Origin: CBDCYS01 sp965226185
GTDB lineage: Bacteria; Acidobacteriota; Terriglobia; Bryobacterales; UBA6623
Length of the DNA stretch: 64,000 nucleotides
NCBI GenBank assembly: GCA_965226185.1
Contig: CBDDCT010000006.1
Span: 1,736,001 to 1,800,000 of the forward strand
Direction of reading: 5' to 3'
In this document: positions 45,692 to 55,340 of the stretch, piece by piece
How positions within the stretch are numbered: the stretch's first letter is position 1
How the letters are laid out: each line of letters opens with the position of its first letter
Notes under the pieces: model-generated
What the model saw: the letters and a program-made list of their open reading frames with translations, nothing else
Told to the model about the DNA's origin: nothing
The model's database searches: none
Made by a program: the position numbers and the translations under genes

Positions 45692-47140
45692 CTACTTGCG
45701 CCAAAACGCCGGCGTAAAGATCACCAGCACGGTGTAGAACTCCAGGCGGCCGGCGATCATGCAAAAAGCCAGCACCCATTTGGCAAGCGGCGGCAGGTGA
45801 GCGTAGTTTTCCAGCGGACCCACGTTGCCCAAGCCCGGACCGATGTTGAACATCGACGCCGCCACGGCCGCGATCGACGTGAACACATCGACTCCCATCG
45901 CCGCCAGGGCCATGCACGAGACGAAGTTCACCACGAAGGCAAGGTAGACCAGGTTCAGCAGGCTCTGGATGGTTGATTCGGGAATCACCTCGCCACCAAG
46001 GCGTACGCGGAACACGCCATGGCGTTCCACCATTCGTTTGAACTCGCGGTCCACCACGCGCGCCAGCAGCAAGATTCTCGACACCTTCATGCCTCCGGCG
46101 GTGGAGCCGGTGCAACCTCCGACGAACATCAAGGCCAGCAGCATCAATTGCGGGAACGGATGCCACAGCTCGAAGTTGTCCGTCACGAAACCGGTGGTCG
46201 TGACGATGGAGCTCACTTGAAAAAGGGCGCTGCGAATGGCTGGCTCCGGAGCATAGCCGCTATGTCCCACCAGAATGGCCGCGAACACAACGCTGGTCAG
46301 CAGGATGAGCAGCAGGAAATAGCGGATCTCGACATCGGAGAAGAAGCCGCGCGGCGCCCGCTCCACCCACAGCCGGTAATGCTGCACGAAGCTGATTCCG
46401 GCCAGAATCATGAAGACGATGATGATGTATTCGATGAGAGGGCTTTCAAAGCCGGCGACGCTGGCGGTGCGTGTCGAGAAGCCCCCCGTGCCCAGCGTGG
46501 AGAAGGTGTGGCAAGCGGCTTCAAAGCTGTTCATGCCGGCCCAGCGCAGGGCCAGGAACTGCGCCGCGGTAAAAGCCATATAGAGCTTCCACAGCGAGAG
46601 AGCGGTTTCGGTAATGCGAGGTTTGAGCTTTTCGGACTTGGCGCCCGAGAACTCCGCGCGGTAAAGCTGCATTCCGCCGTGACCCACGAGGGGCAAGATG
46701 GCGATGCCCAGCAGAACGATCCCCATCCCTCCCAGCCAATGCGAGAAGCAGCGCCAGAGTTGCAGCGAATCGGGAAGGACTTCCACGTTATTCAGGATCG
46801 TCGCGCCCGTCGTCGTAAAGCCCGAAGCCGCTTCGAAAAAGGCGTCGGTAAAGCTGGAGAAGTGCGGCGAGAAGTAAAAAGGCAGGCTGCCGAACAGGAA
46901 TACGGCCAGCCAAATCGATACCACAAGCAGCAGGCCTTCTCGCTGAGCCAGCTCGCGTGAAGGGCGCGGCGAGAGAGCGAATAGCAGGCCCCCGCACAGA
47001 GCTGTAAGGAGCAGCGAGGCTCCCAGCCCCCACGGTTGATCGCCGGTGGCCAGCCCATAGGCCAGCGGCACGGCCATGGTTGCGGAAAAAGCGAGAAGGA
47101 ACTGACCAAGGACGTAAGTAATCGCGCGGACGTGGATCAA
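45692..47140 (-). CDS. trkH: Trk potassium uptake system membrane subunit
   Basis: 482 residues. Potassium-translocating subunit of the TrkAH system. About ten or more membrane helices, with the four pore-loop selectivity segments visible: SGFTTTGATIL, FSTLGTGGFST, SIVTTTGFVT and MFNIGPGLGN, plus the SHWLGGMGIV block. Overlaps the trkA stop by 4 bp (ATGA), so the pair is coupled. The C-terminus ends VIFTPAFWRK as usual. Confidence 0.96.
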   Translation of the reverse strand: MIHVRAITYVLGQFLLAFSATMAVPLAYGLATGDQPWGLGASLLLTALCGGLLFALSPRPSRELAQREGLLLVVSIWLAVFLFGSLPFYFSPHFSSFTDAFFEAASGFTTTGATILNNVEVLPDSLQLWRCFSHWLGGMGIVLLGIAILPLVGHGGMQLYRAEFSGAKSEKLKPRITETALSLWKLYMAFTAAQFLALRWAGMNSFEAACHTFSTLGTGGFSTRTASVAGFESPLIEYIIIVFMILAGISFVQHYRLWVERAPRGFFSDVEIRYFLLLILLTSVVFAAILVGHSGYAPEPAIRSALFQVSSIVTTTGFVTDNFELWHPFPQLMLLALMFVGGCTGSTAGGMKVSRILLLARVVDREFKRMVERHGVFRVRLGGEVIPESTIQSLLNLVYLAFVVNFVSCMALAAMGVDVFTSIAAVAASMFNIGPGLGNVGPLENYAHLPPLAKWVLAFCMIAGRLEFYTVLVIFTPAFWRK

Positions 47141-48513
47141 GCGTATTCCTTCTTCGGTTCCACGAGGAAAGCGGACTCCAGCTCCGGCACGATGCTTTCG
47201 AGCGTGAAGAAGATCACCCGGTCTCCCGCCTGGATCATCGCCTCTCCTCTCGGCACCACGATCTCGCCGCCCGGACGCGCGATGGCTCCAATAATTGCGT
47301 CACGGGGGAAGCGGATATCGCGCAGCTTCTTGCCGACGTATTTGGATCCCTCGGCGGCGATCAGTTCAATTGCTTCGGCTTCTTCCTCGCGGAAGGTAGT
47401 CACCGAGAGGACGCGCCCCTTGCGGACGAACTGCAGAATGCGGTCCACCGCGGCCAGGCGGGGGCTGACCGATGTGCTGATCCCCAGCACCTCGACCATG
47501 GGCAGGTAATTCAGCCGGTTGATCAGCGCCACGAGCTTCTTGGCGCCAAGCCGCCGGGCCAGCAGGGAGGCAATGATATTATCTTCGTCGTGGTTCGTCA
47601 GCGCCAGGAAAACGTCCACGCCTTTTACGTTTTCTTCTTCGAGGGTGGCCTGATCCGTGCCGTCGCCATGAATGACGATCGTGTCCTTCAGAATGCCCGA
47701 GATCAACTCGCAGCGGCGCTGGGCGCGTTCGATCAGCTTGACGTTGACGCCTTGTCTTTCGAGCGCCTCGGCAACCCAGATCCCGACCTGTTTGCCGCCG
47801 ATGATAATAGCGCGCTCCAGCCTCTCGCGCACCGGAAGCCCCATGAAACTCATGACCGCATGCAGGTTCTCGCGGGTCGCGACGATATAGATGTGATCGC
47901 CCGGCTGCAGCACCTGGGTCCCGTGCGGAATGATCACTTGCTGGCCGCGAAAGATCATCGCGATCAGTGATTCTTTGGGCGGCCCGGCGAGGTCGAGTTC
48001 TTCGAGCGTCTTGCCGGCAACCCAACTGTCGCGCTCGACGTTCATGCCGAACAGCTTGACTTCGCCGCCGGCGAAATCGAGGATGTCGGAAACCCCTGGC
48101 ATGCGAACGACGCGCAGGATACGCTCCATGATGTCGGTTTCGGGATGGATGATGAGGTCGATCTTGAGTCCGACGCCCCTGAACATCCGGTCCCAGTGCT
48201 CGAATTCATGGGTACGAATGCGGGCGACTTTGACCTTGACTTTGAACTCGACCTGGGCTATGAGGCAGGAGAGGATATTGATCTCGTCGGAATTGGTTAC
48301 GGCGATCAGCATCTCCGCGTCGGCCAGTCCGGCCTTACGAAGCGTGATGACGCTGGCGGCGCTGCCGCGAACGATCTTGGCGTCGAGGTGCTCTTCCAGG
48401 TGAGCACAGCGATCAGCGTCTTTTTCGACGATGGTGACTTCGTTTCCTTCACGAATCAAACGTCCAGCAATAAGAGCGGCGACCTGACCGCCGCCCGCGA
48501 TGAAAATGCGCAT
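47137..48513 (-). CDS. trkA: Trk potassium uptake regulatory subunit
   Basis: 458 residues with the full two-repeat layout: RCK-N (IFIAGGGQVAALIAGRL, VEKDADRC), RCK-C (~135-220), second RCK-N (AIIIGGKQVGIWVAEALE), second RCK-C (~370-455). Peripheral membrane protein that binds NAD(H)/ATP and gates TrkH. Upstream is an interspersed repeat and then the IS1380 insertion, on the far side of its promoter. Confidence 0.96.
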   Translation of the reverse strand: MRIFIAGGGQVAALIAGRLIREGNEVTIVEKDADRCAHLEEHLDAKIVRGSAASVITLRKAGLADAEMLIAVTNSDEINILSCLIAQVEFKVKVKVARIRTHEFEHWDRMFRGVGLKIDLIIHPETDIMERILRVVRMPGVSDILDFAGGEVKLFGMNVERDSWVAGKTLEELDLAGPPKESLIAMIFRGQQVIIPHGTQVLQPGDHIYIVATRENLHAVMSFMGLPVRERLERAIIIGGKQVGIWVAEALERQGVNVKLIERAQRRCELISGILKDTIVIHGDGTDQATLEEENVKGVDVFLALTNHDEDNIIASLLARRLGAKKLVALINRLNYLPMVEVLGISTSVSPRLAAVDRILQFVRKGRVLSVTTFREEEAEAIELIAAEGSKYVGKKLRDIRFPRDAIIGAIARPGGEIVVPRGEAMIQAGDRVIFFTLESIVPELESAFLVEPKKEYA

Positions 48514-48821
48514 GTGATGAAGACCACTATTTACCTTGAGACTAACATAGGCTAACGCGGACGAGCCGCAACCAAAAGGGGGAGCGTGGCCGCTGGCGGA
48601 TGAGGCGCGTCCTAGCGGCTAACCGCTCCCTGACGGTCGCGGCTCTGAGTCTGGCTATGGCATTTTCCGCCACGTTTGACACGAATCTCATGATGCAGGC
48701 AGCGCTGATCGAAGTTAAACGGCGGACGAGCACCTATGCTGGCCGCGGGGAATAACGCCGATGATTGAGGCCAGAGTTGTAAACTTTGTTACATCTATTG
48801 CCAAACCTGGACAAAAAGAGG
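48514..48821. repeat. trkA upstream region with REP-like repeat
   Basis: 48559-48657 is a close copy of 28850-28948. Nothing else recognised; the trkA promoter must lie here. Confidence 0.65.
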
Positions 48822-48966
48822 TTAGACCTGAATTATGCACTGCGGGGTGCACCGGAGGAGGGCTGAGCCGCCAGGGGCCATTTGGGGGACCCCCGAAAAC
48901 ATGGGGTAATAAGGTAGGCTGGCAAAGATTTCAGCTTCGCCAGTCAACCCCAAGGAGGTCACCCAA

Positions 48967-50421
48967 ATGGTTACCAAGCGAAAACAGCATAGCTCCCGAA
49001 GGCCCGTCAAACAAGGCCGGGGCGCGAGGGCCCCGCGGCCCAATAAAATCGGGGCTGCCACGCCTTATCACTTCCGCGGCAAGAATCTGACTCCCTACGG
49101 CGGCTTGCTGCCCGTCGCCACCCTGCTCGAAAAACTCGGCTTCCAGGCGCTGCTGGAAGAAACCATCACGAACAAACGAATCACCCGTGTGATGAGCCTC
49201 TACCAGTTTGTGCTGGCCCTCGTGCTGGGCCTCTATGTCGGCTTTGCGCGGCTGAACCAACTCCGCTTCATCGCCCGCGACCCCATCTTGACCGGCATCT
49301 TGCAAGTGACGCGTCTGCCGCCGCAGTCCACGCTGTGGCGCTTTCTGGCCTCGCTGCACCTCAACGTGGCGAAGCAGATCCTTTCCATTCAGCGCCAGCT
49401 GCGGGAACGAGTCTGGGCCGCGGCCCAGGTGAAATTGGAGACGGTGACGCTGGACACCGACACCACCGTGCACACGCTCTACGGCCGCCAGATGGGCGGG
49501 CGCAAGAGTTACAACCCCAAGAACAAGGGCAAGCGCAGCTACCAGCCGATACTGACTTTCCTGGCCGAGACGCGCGAATACCTGATGGGCGGGTTGCGCA
49601 ACGGCGACCGGCCCACGGGCCGGCAGATCGCCGCCCACCTCGAGAGCGCCTTTCGGGCTTTGCCGCACGGCGTGAAGAAAATCCTGGCGCGGGCCGATTC
49701 CGGGTTTTATTGCTGGGAGGCGGTGGAGGCCTATGAAAAGGCGGCTTGTCAGTTCGTCATCGTGGCGCGCAAGACCAGGCGGCTGGTCGAGCAGTTGCAG
49801 CAAGCGGCCTGGAAGCCCTCGCCCCACAGCGATGCGGATGCGGAATGCGAATTCCCGAAAACGAACCCGCGGCCGGCGCGGCCGAGCAATACCAGCTGTT
49901 TCCTGGCGCTGCGTTACGAAAACGAACCCGCGGCCGGCGCGGCCGAGCAATACCAGCTGTTTGCCACCAGCGCTTACACCTACCGCGTGTTTGTCACCAA
50001 CCTGGCCGAACCGATCGCGGCGGTGGTGTGGTTTTACAATCAGCGCGCCGCAGCCGAGAACCTCATCAAGGAGGCCAACAACGACGCCGGGCTGGCGGCC
50101 CATCCCTCGCGCCGCTTTGACATGAACCGCAATCACTTTCAGCTGGCCATGCTGGCCTACAACCTCAACTGCTGGCTGCTGCTGTTCAACCGCGAAGCCC
50201 AAGCCAGCGTGGAGACACTGCGGCACACCACCCTGGCGACGGCGCGGCTGCGCTTTCTGTTCGTGGCGGCCAAGATCTGGCGGCACGCCGGCAGAACGGG
50301 TGTCAGCTACAGCGATCATTATGAGGAAAAGGGCCTGTTTGAACGGCTGATGCGGCGGCTGCGGGCGATGGGGCCACCGGGATCGAGCTTCGCGCCGGTG
50401 GTGGAGGGTGCGCTGAGTTGA
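48967..50421 (+). CDS. IS1380-family DDE transposase with internal block substitution
   Basis: 484 residues from ATG 48967 behind a strong AAGGAGGTCACCCAA site. N-terminal DNA-binding region (to ~130), then the RNase-H-like DDE domain: TLDTDTTVHTLYG (Asp), ARADSGFYCW (Asp), NLIKEANNDAG (Glu), with the usual beta-strand insertion between the second Asp and Glu. Within that insertion, copy 1 reads EFLYQPQGWARACRFLAL, this copy reads EFPKTNPRPARPSNTSCFLA. The foreign 15 residues are a shifted-frame reading of the segment that follows. The frame stays open (+9 bp), so the protein is full-length but may be impaired. Confidence 0.93.
   Translation: MVTKRKQHSSRRPVKQGRGARAPRPNKIGAATPYHFRGKNLTPYGGLLPVATLLEKLGFQALLEETITNKRITRVMSLYQFVLALVLGLYVGFARLNQLRFIARDPILTGILQVTRLPPQSTLWRFLASLHLNVAKQILSIQRQLRERVWAAAQVKLETVTLDTDTTVHTLYGRQMGGRKSYNPKNKGKRSYQPILTFLAETREYLMGGLRNGDRPTGRQIAAHLESAFRALPHGVKKILARADSGFYCWEAVEAYEKAACQFVIVARKTRRLVEQLQQAAWKPSPHSDADAECEFPKTNPRPARPSNTSCFLALRYENEPAAGAAEQYQLFATSAYTYRVFVTNLAEPIAAVVWFYNQRAAAENLIKEANNDAGLAAHPSRRFDMNRNHFQLAMLAYNLNCWLLLFNREAQASVETLRHTTLATARLRFLFVAAKIWRHAGRTGVSYSDHYEEKGLFERLMRRLRAMGPPGSSFAPVVEGALS
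49855..49898 (+). other. Block in IS transposase replaced by an out-of-frame copy of adjacent sequence
   Basis: These 44 bp (CCGAAAACGAACCCGCGGCC...) repeat 49917-49959 almost exactly and stand where copy 1 has 35 unrelated bp (441-475). Net +9 bp. Confidence 0.9.
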
Positions 50422-50641
50422 GGGGCGCTCCATGCATAAAATTTCATGCACTCGCCGCAACGTACTGGGAACACGCCGCTTGCCCGCCCGCTTTTGCCCG
50501 CCGGGATTGGCAGGCGGCTCAAACAGGGAGGGAAACAGAGGAAAAGACGACTTGCTAAATCACTGAGTTGACACGACTGCCGCTACCGCCACAACTCCAT
50601 CGGCGATGGCTACGCCGAATCGGTGCATAATTCAGGTTAGA

Positions 50642-50777
50642 CACTTGTCAGGAACACCCGCAAAGCATTAGAATCGATGCGCGACGGTCCTTTTGGGTTG
50701 GACCAAGGGGTGCGGGGCTGTACCGCTCCGAGAAGACGGTCATCTAGACCGAGACGAAGACAGTCAGGGAGTGATCC
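50642..50777. other. Region between IS and next gene
   Basis: No gene; holds the presumed promoter and leader of the following gene. No clear -35/-10 pair was recognised. Confidence 0.4.
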
Positions 50778-53700
50778 ATGAAGCGAATTGCTGTATTGGC
50801 GGTTCTCGCGGTTGGCTGGTTGCAGGCCGAACCGGCGGCGGAAGTCCTTCAGCAATCCCAAGAATATGAGCGGGCGGGGCAGCCGATTCGTGCTCGCGCA
50901 GTGCTGGCCCGCGCAGCCGAAGCCTCGGCCGGCGACGCTGACACGCAGCTCGCCTACGCCGAATTTCTCGACCGCTACCGCGACCCTGGTCGGCGCGCGG
51001 CTTATGCCAAGGCGCTGGCGCTGCTGGGCGGCGAATCAGCCGACAGCAAGACGGGCGACGGCAAGAAGAAGGTGTTGCGGCGCTTGGTGCTGCTCTCGCT
51101 CGTTGAAGGAGACAAAGCCGGGGCCAAGAAATATGTAGCCGCGTATCGGGAATCCGGCGGTGGAGGAATGGCGGAACTCGAGTCGGCGCTTGAAGAGGGG
51201 GCTCAGACCGGGGGCCTGCCCCGCGGGTATATCGAAGTGCCCGGGCTGCTCAATTCCTTCCGCCGAATGGCGGCCCTTTCCACGGACCAGCGGCTCGACG
51301 AACTGCTGCCCGCCCTCGGCCGCAATGTGGTCACCAGCGGCTACCGCACCAGCCGCGGGGCCGAAACGCTGGTACAGACCGAGTACATGAAGCTGCTGTT
51401 GCAGTATCTCTCGCAAGCAGGCGAGCTGAAGCAACTCGCCGGGGCTGACGAAACCATCCGGGTGCCGGCCTGCGAGTCGCAAGAAACCGCTCAGATCCTC
51501 AAGATTCTGGGATTCCGGCTGAGGAACGATTGCGGGCCCGAGGCGGTCCTGGAAACGGTGAATCCCTCTCGTGCCTTCTTGTCCATTGACGCGGCCTTCC
51601 CTCTGGCGGACCTCGAACTGGCCTTTCGTCGCGAAGAGGCCTTTGACCTTCCCTACAAATCGACGATGTTGCCGGTGATTTTCAGCGCCGATTACTGGAG
51701 GGGAGCAGCGAAAAAGAACGCCAAAGGCGATTTCATCGGCATGTTCTTGAACGACCCCGCGCTGGCGCGGCTTTACGTGGCGATGTCGAATCTGCATGAG
51801 CCGACCGCCATTGCGCTGCAGCGCGATATTCCCATTGACCGCCTGAGGGACTACGCTCATGTGCTCGATTTCTTCGGCGGCATGTTCGAGATCAAAGACG
51901 GCCGCGCGGCGGTTCCCGGCGGTCCGGGCGCCGAAGCGGCCTGGGAAGATTTGACGGGCGTATCCCCCTCGAACCCGGCGGCCTTCTTCCAGCACTTGCT
52001 CGAAAGCGACGACGGCTGGGCGGCGGCGTTCTTTGATTCCTTGTGGCGAGTCGACGGCAAGCTGCAACAGTACTTCACGAGCCCCAAGCGCCTGAAGCGC
52101 TTCTACCTGGCGGTCCGGGGCAAGACCACCAGCCCTGGTCCGGCGCGGCCGATTTTCCGCTCCAATGCCGACCTTCTGCTATTGACCACCCGGCTGCAAC
52201 TGAATCCAGACGGGTCGGCCTACATCCCGGGAGGCCTGGAACCTTGGAAGAACGTTTTCTCTTGGCACGAACATGCGATTTGGGACGGCAAGCGCAACCA
52301 GGACGCCCAAACCTGGAGCGCGCCGGACGACATCGTCGAATCGATGTACGTGTTCTGCCGCCGGGCGGTCAACAATGATCCCCTCAAGATGTTCATGGCC
52401 ATCACCAACGTGGACCGCAAACGCAAGCAGAAACTTCGTCCCGCGACCGTCCAGCGTCTTACCGAGGCCTATTCAGATCACGGCACGCAGTTTCCGATAT
52501 TCGCCGACGGGACCATGCTGTCTGACGAAACCATTGTCGCTTACCTGGATCTGATACCGAAGCTTTCGAAGGGCCGCAATCAGGCCCGGCGAGCTGACAC
52601 CATCGGGATGTTTCAGGGGCTGGTTGGATTGTGGCAAATTTTCGTTCGCGAGGGTCAGATTCCCGAAGAAAAGGCCGACGCGACGCTAAAGGAATTGATC
52701 AATCAGTTTCAGGATATTCGAAGCGATTTGGTGTTGTTCGATGCCGGGCGGGCTGGAGTGCGCACCCTGCTCACCGCCACGGGTTCCGCGGGCAGCGTCT
52801 CCCCGCAAGAGCGTCTGATATCGTTGCTGGCCGGTGAGCCAGGCCCCGGAGACGGTGCGGTCCATGGGCAGGTTATCGGCAAGTTGAACACGCTATTCGG
52901 GCAGCAGCGCCTGGTATCGGTCAAAGTGCTGTTCGATCTCGCCGATCATCTCGAAAGAGTTTCGCGCGGCGAGAGTTTCAACGTCGCCATGGCCAACCGC
53001 TTGGCATCCCGAATTTCGGAAGTCAGCCTGCCGCGCTCGGAGCTTTCCACTCAAGAGTCCAACGCTTTTGCTCATGGCAACTGGGTCGACAAGCATCTGC
53101 AGCGGCAGCGATCCTTGAACCTGCGCCGGATGGTGGACCGGGCGCAAGGGGACTCGGGCAAGCTGGCGGAAGTGAGGGGCGAGCTGGCGCCGATCTTGCG
53201 CGATACCATCGTGGGCCTCAACTACATTCATTACTCGCCGCCGGGGGCGCAACTGATCCAAGCGAACCCGCTGTTCGTTCGCAGTCATGACTTCCTGGGA
53301 GTGCAGGGCGCCAGCAGTTGGAAAACCACGCGAGTGTTCGGCACGGGCTGGCCCAACAGCGCCGGAGGCCGCCTGGTCGGCAGCCTTGTGGGACTGCCCT
53401 ATGCGCTGGCGGACATGGAACAGAATTTCATGATTCCCTCGCAGCGCCAGGCGCTGATCTGGCAGGACCTGGCGCCTCAGATCCTGCTCAATGCCACTGT
53501 TCCCAAATGGTGGCGCATCTCGGCCTCGGAGCAGCATTTCGTGGGCCTGCACTTGCGGCTTGGCGAAGAAATCGTGGCACAAACGGCCTTCGATGAGCAG
53601 CTCCGCGGCCCGGTGTTCGAATTCTTGCGCCGCAAGGTCGAGCCAGCCCGCTTGTATCGAGTCAGTAGTCACTTTGCCGGCGGGAGAATTCGAGAGGGTC

Positions 53701-54200
53701 TCGACGAGCTGACGGCGGCGGAACTGTTTCACCTGGCGGCTTACTTCATCCAGAACCGGGCGGATACCGCTGAGTCCTGGGGTGGGCCGGCAGCGTTGGA
53801 AATCCAGCGCCTGGCCTCGGCCATGCCCGAGCGACTTAACTACGGCCGCATCTCATCGCGGTTTGGAGTCCCTCATCCCAAACTGGCTGACTCTTACCAG
53901 CCCGAACTGCTAAACTTGCCGCTGTTCCCCACGCTGATGGGCTACTCCAGCCGGGTCCTGGCCGAGAGCTGGGAGTCGAGCAACCTCTACTGGGCCGCGC
54001 TGGCTGACGAGTTTCATCTGCCGCCGAACCGCCTGAACCTGATGGTTCCGGAGTGGACCCAAAAATCGCTGGAGCGCATTTTCGCGACCCATCTTGACGA
54101 TTGGCCGGCTTTGTGGCGCTCGATGCGAATCGTTGCCGACGACTATCGAACGCGGGCGCGCCCTGAGGTAGAGCAGTTGGTGCGGGAGTCATTGGACTAG
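50778..54200 (+). CDS. Large exported protein of unknown function, TPR-like N-terminus
   Basis: 1140 residues with a signal peptide (MKRIAVLAVLAVGWLQAEPA). Residues ~22-120 look like two or three TPR helices (EVLQQSQEYERAGQPIRARAV, DADTQLAYAEFLDRYRDP). The rest is mixed helix with no motif I recognise: no nucleotide, metal or protease signature, few cysteines. Repeated aromatic-rich blocks (FFQHLLESDDGWAAAFFDSL, LKQYF-type) suggest a folded scaffold. 4 bp upstream of the VWFA gene region on the same strand, so likely one operon. Resembles long lineage-specific secreted proteins of Acidobacteriota. Confidence 0.65.
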   Translation: MKRIAVLAVLAVGWLQAEPAAEVLQQSQEYERAGQPIRARAVLARAAEASAGDADTQLAYAEFLDRYRDPGRRAAYAKALALLGGESADSKTGDGKKKVLRRLVLLSLVEGDKAGAKKYVAAYRESGGGGMAELESALEEGAQTGGLPRGYIEVPGLLNSFRRMAALSTDQRLDELLPALGRNVVTSGYRTSRGAETLVQTEYMKLLLQYLSQAGELKQLAGADETIRVPACESQETAQILKILGFRLRNDCGPEAVLETVNPSRAFLSIDAAFPLADLELAFRREEAFDLPYKSTMLPVIFSADYWRGAAKKNAKGDFIGMFLNDPALARLYVAMSNLHEPTAIALQRDIPIDRLRDYAHVLDFFGGMFEIKDGRAAVPGGPGAEAAWEDLTGVSPSNPAAFFQHLLESDDGWAAAFFDSLWRVDGKLQQYFTSPKRLKRFYLAVRGKTTSPGPARPIFRSNADLLLLTTRLQLNPDGSAYIPGGLEPWKNVFSWHEHAIWDGKRNQDAQTWSAPDDIVESMYVFCRRAVNNDPLKMFMAITNVDRKRKQKLRPATVQRLTEAYSDHGTQFPIFADGTMLSDETIVAYLDLIPKLSKGRNQARRADTIGMFQGLVGLWQIFVREGQIPEEKADATLKELINQFQDIRSDLVLFDAGRAGVRTLLTATGSAGSVSPQERLISLLAGEPGPGDGAVHGQVIGKLNTLFGQQRLVSVKVLFDLADHLERVSRGESFNVAMANRLASRISEVSLPRSELSTQESNAFAHGNWVDKHLQRQRSLNLRRMVDRAQGDSGKLAEVRGELAPILRDTIVGLNYIHYSPPGAQLIQANPLFVRSHDFLGVQGASSWKTTRVFGTGWPNSAGGRLVGSLVGLPYALADMEQNFMIPSQRQALIWQDLAPQILLNATVPKWWRISASEQHFVGLHLRLGEEIVAQTAFDEQLRGPVFEFLRRKVEPARLYRVSSHFAGGRIREGLDELTAAELFHLAAYFIQNRADTAESWGGPAALEIQRLASAMPERLNYGRISSRFGVPHPKLADSYQPELLNLPLFPTLMGYSSRVLAESWESSNLYWAALADEFHLPPNRLNLMVPEWTQKSLERIFATHLDDWPALWRSMRIVADDYRTRARPEVEQLVRESLD

Positions 54201-54266
54201 TATCATGGAGAAGTTCGCACAGAGAAGAGTAGTTCGCACAGAGAAGTTCGCACGGGAGAGTTGGCC

Positions 54267-54285
54267 AAGGAGGATAACATTCGTG
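54267..54285 (+). promoter_or_regulatory. Ribosome binding site deciding the VWFA start
   Basis: AAGGAGG followed by 9 nt and GTG; no comparable site precedes ATG 54205. Confidence 0.75.
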
Positions 54286-55311
54286 GGACGGAGACTTGTT
54301 CGGAACGGCTTGCTGCTCATCGCGCTGCTATCGCTAGCCGCGGGATTCGTGGCGACCCAGCCAACAGCCACCGCGCAAGACGGCCTGGAAAACCCCGTCT
54401 TCCGCGTCGTGGTTGACTTGGTGGTGTTAAACGTTGCGGTAACAGACCGCCGGGGCCGCTACATCCGGCAGTTGAATCCGCGGGATTTTCAAGTGTATGA
54501 AGACGGCATCCTGCAAAATGTTTCGACCTTTGGCGAAGGCAATGAGGCGCCCCGCAGCATCATCAGTTCCGATGAGCGCACGAGCGAGGCGCCGGGCGCG
54601 GAACCAGGATCTTCGGGCTCATCGATCCAGAACCTGATAGATGATAGCTTCGCGGGAACCAATGTGTTCATCCTGTTCGATACCAGCAACTTCATGTATC
54701 GCAGCTTCGTCTTCGCCGAGGATGCGATCGCGGACTTCGTTCGCGGCCTCGACGGCGCCGATTCGGTCGCGATTTACGGCTACAGCCGCAATTTGACCCG
54801 CCTGACACCCCTGACGAAAGAGCGCACCGAGGGGGTCCGCGGGCTGAGAACAGCCGTTGCCGGTGATGAAACGGCTCTCTACAACGCGCTGCTGCTGACG
54901 CTGCGCGATGCAGCCGGGGTTCCCGGCCGCAAGGTGATCATTGTGTTTTCCAATGGCCCTGATACGGCCAGCACGATCGGCCCCGATGATGTTCGCGCGG
55001 TAGCCGAGGACGAAGGCGTGCCGATCTACGTAATCAGCACCCGCGAAGTCAACAGAGACCCGATCTCGAGCAACGTCTTTCGCAGACTGACCGCTCGCAC
55101 GGGCGGAAAGGCTTTCTTCGCCAAGAGCTGGCAGAGGCAATCAGAGGCTTTCGTATCGATCCGTGAAGAGCTGGCGAGTTCCTATACGCTGACCTATCGC
55201 CCGCTGCCGAATCCCAACGAGGGCTGGCGCAGCATCAACGTGGAACTAGTCGGCGACAACCTTCGGAAATACCGCATCCGCACCCGCAGCGGCTACCGCC
55301 CCAAGCTGTGA
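54283..55311 (+). CDS. VWFA-related domain exported protein (acidobacterial type)
   Basis: 342 residues from GTG 54283, chosen because AAGGAGG (54267-54273) sits 9 nt before it and the signal peptide (LLLIALLSLAAGFVATQ) then begins near residue 9; the ATG at 54205 would add 26 residues read from short direct repeats of GAGAAGTTCGCAC. VVVDLVVLNVAVTDRRGRYI and LNPRDFQVYEDGILQNVSTF are the hallmark of the acidobacterial VWFA-related family. The VWA core has a partly degenerate metal site: VFILFDTSNFMY (DxSxx) and later VIIVFSNGPDTAS. Probable extracellular protein-binding role. Confidence 0.88.
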   Translation: MGRRLVRNGLLLIALLSLAAGFVATQPTATAQDGLENPVFRVVVDLVVLNVAVTDRRGRYIRQLNPRDFQVYEDGILQNVSTFGEGNEAPRSIISSDERTSEAPGAEPGSSGSSIQNLIDDSFAGTNVFILFDTSNFMYRSFVFAEDAIADFVRGLDGADSVAIYGYSRNLTRLTPLTKERTEGVRGLRTAVAGDETALYNALLLTLRDAAGVPGRKVIIVFSNGPDTASTIGPDDVRAVAEDEGVPIYVISTREVNRDPISSNVFRRLTARTGGKAFFAKSWQRQSEAFVSIREELASSYTLTYRPLPNPNEGWRSINVELVGDNLRKYRIRTRSGYRPKL

Positions 55312-55340
55312 CGGATCATCCGTGGCTTTTCGCGCGCAAG

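Larger units (their letters stand above)
48827..50636 (+). mobile_element. IS1380-family insertion sequence, complete copy 2
   Basis: 1810 bp. Terminal inverted repeats CCTGAATTATGCAC (48827-48840) and GTGCATAATTCAGG (50623-50636) are a perfect 14-bp match. TTAGA directly flanks both sides (48822-48826, 50637-50641), a 5-bp target duplication as expected for IS1380 elements. One transposase gene fills it. The intact duplication shows an independent insertion, not one side of a composite transposon with copy 1. Confidence 0.96.

Noticed and set aside
48931..50460. 509-codon minus-strand ORF in the IS
   Set aside because: Antisense to the transposase, with no recognisable motifs.
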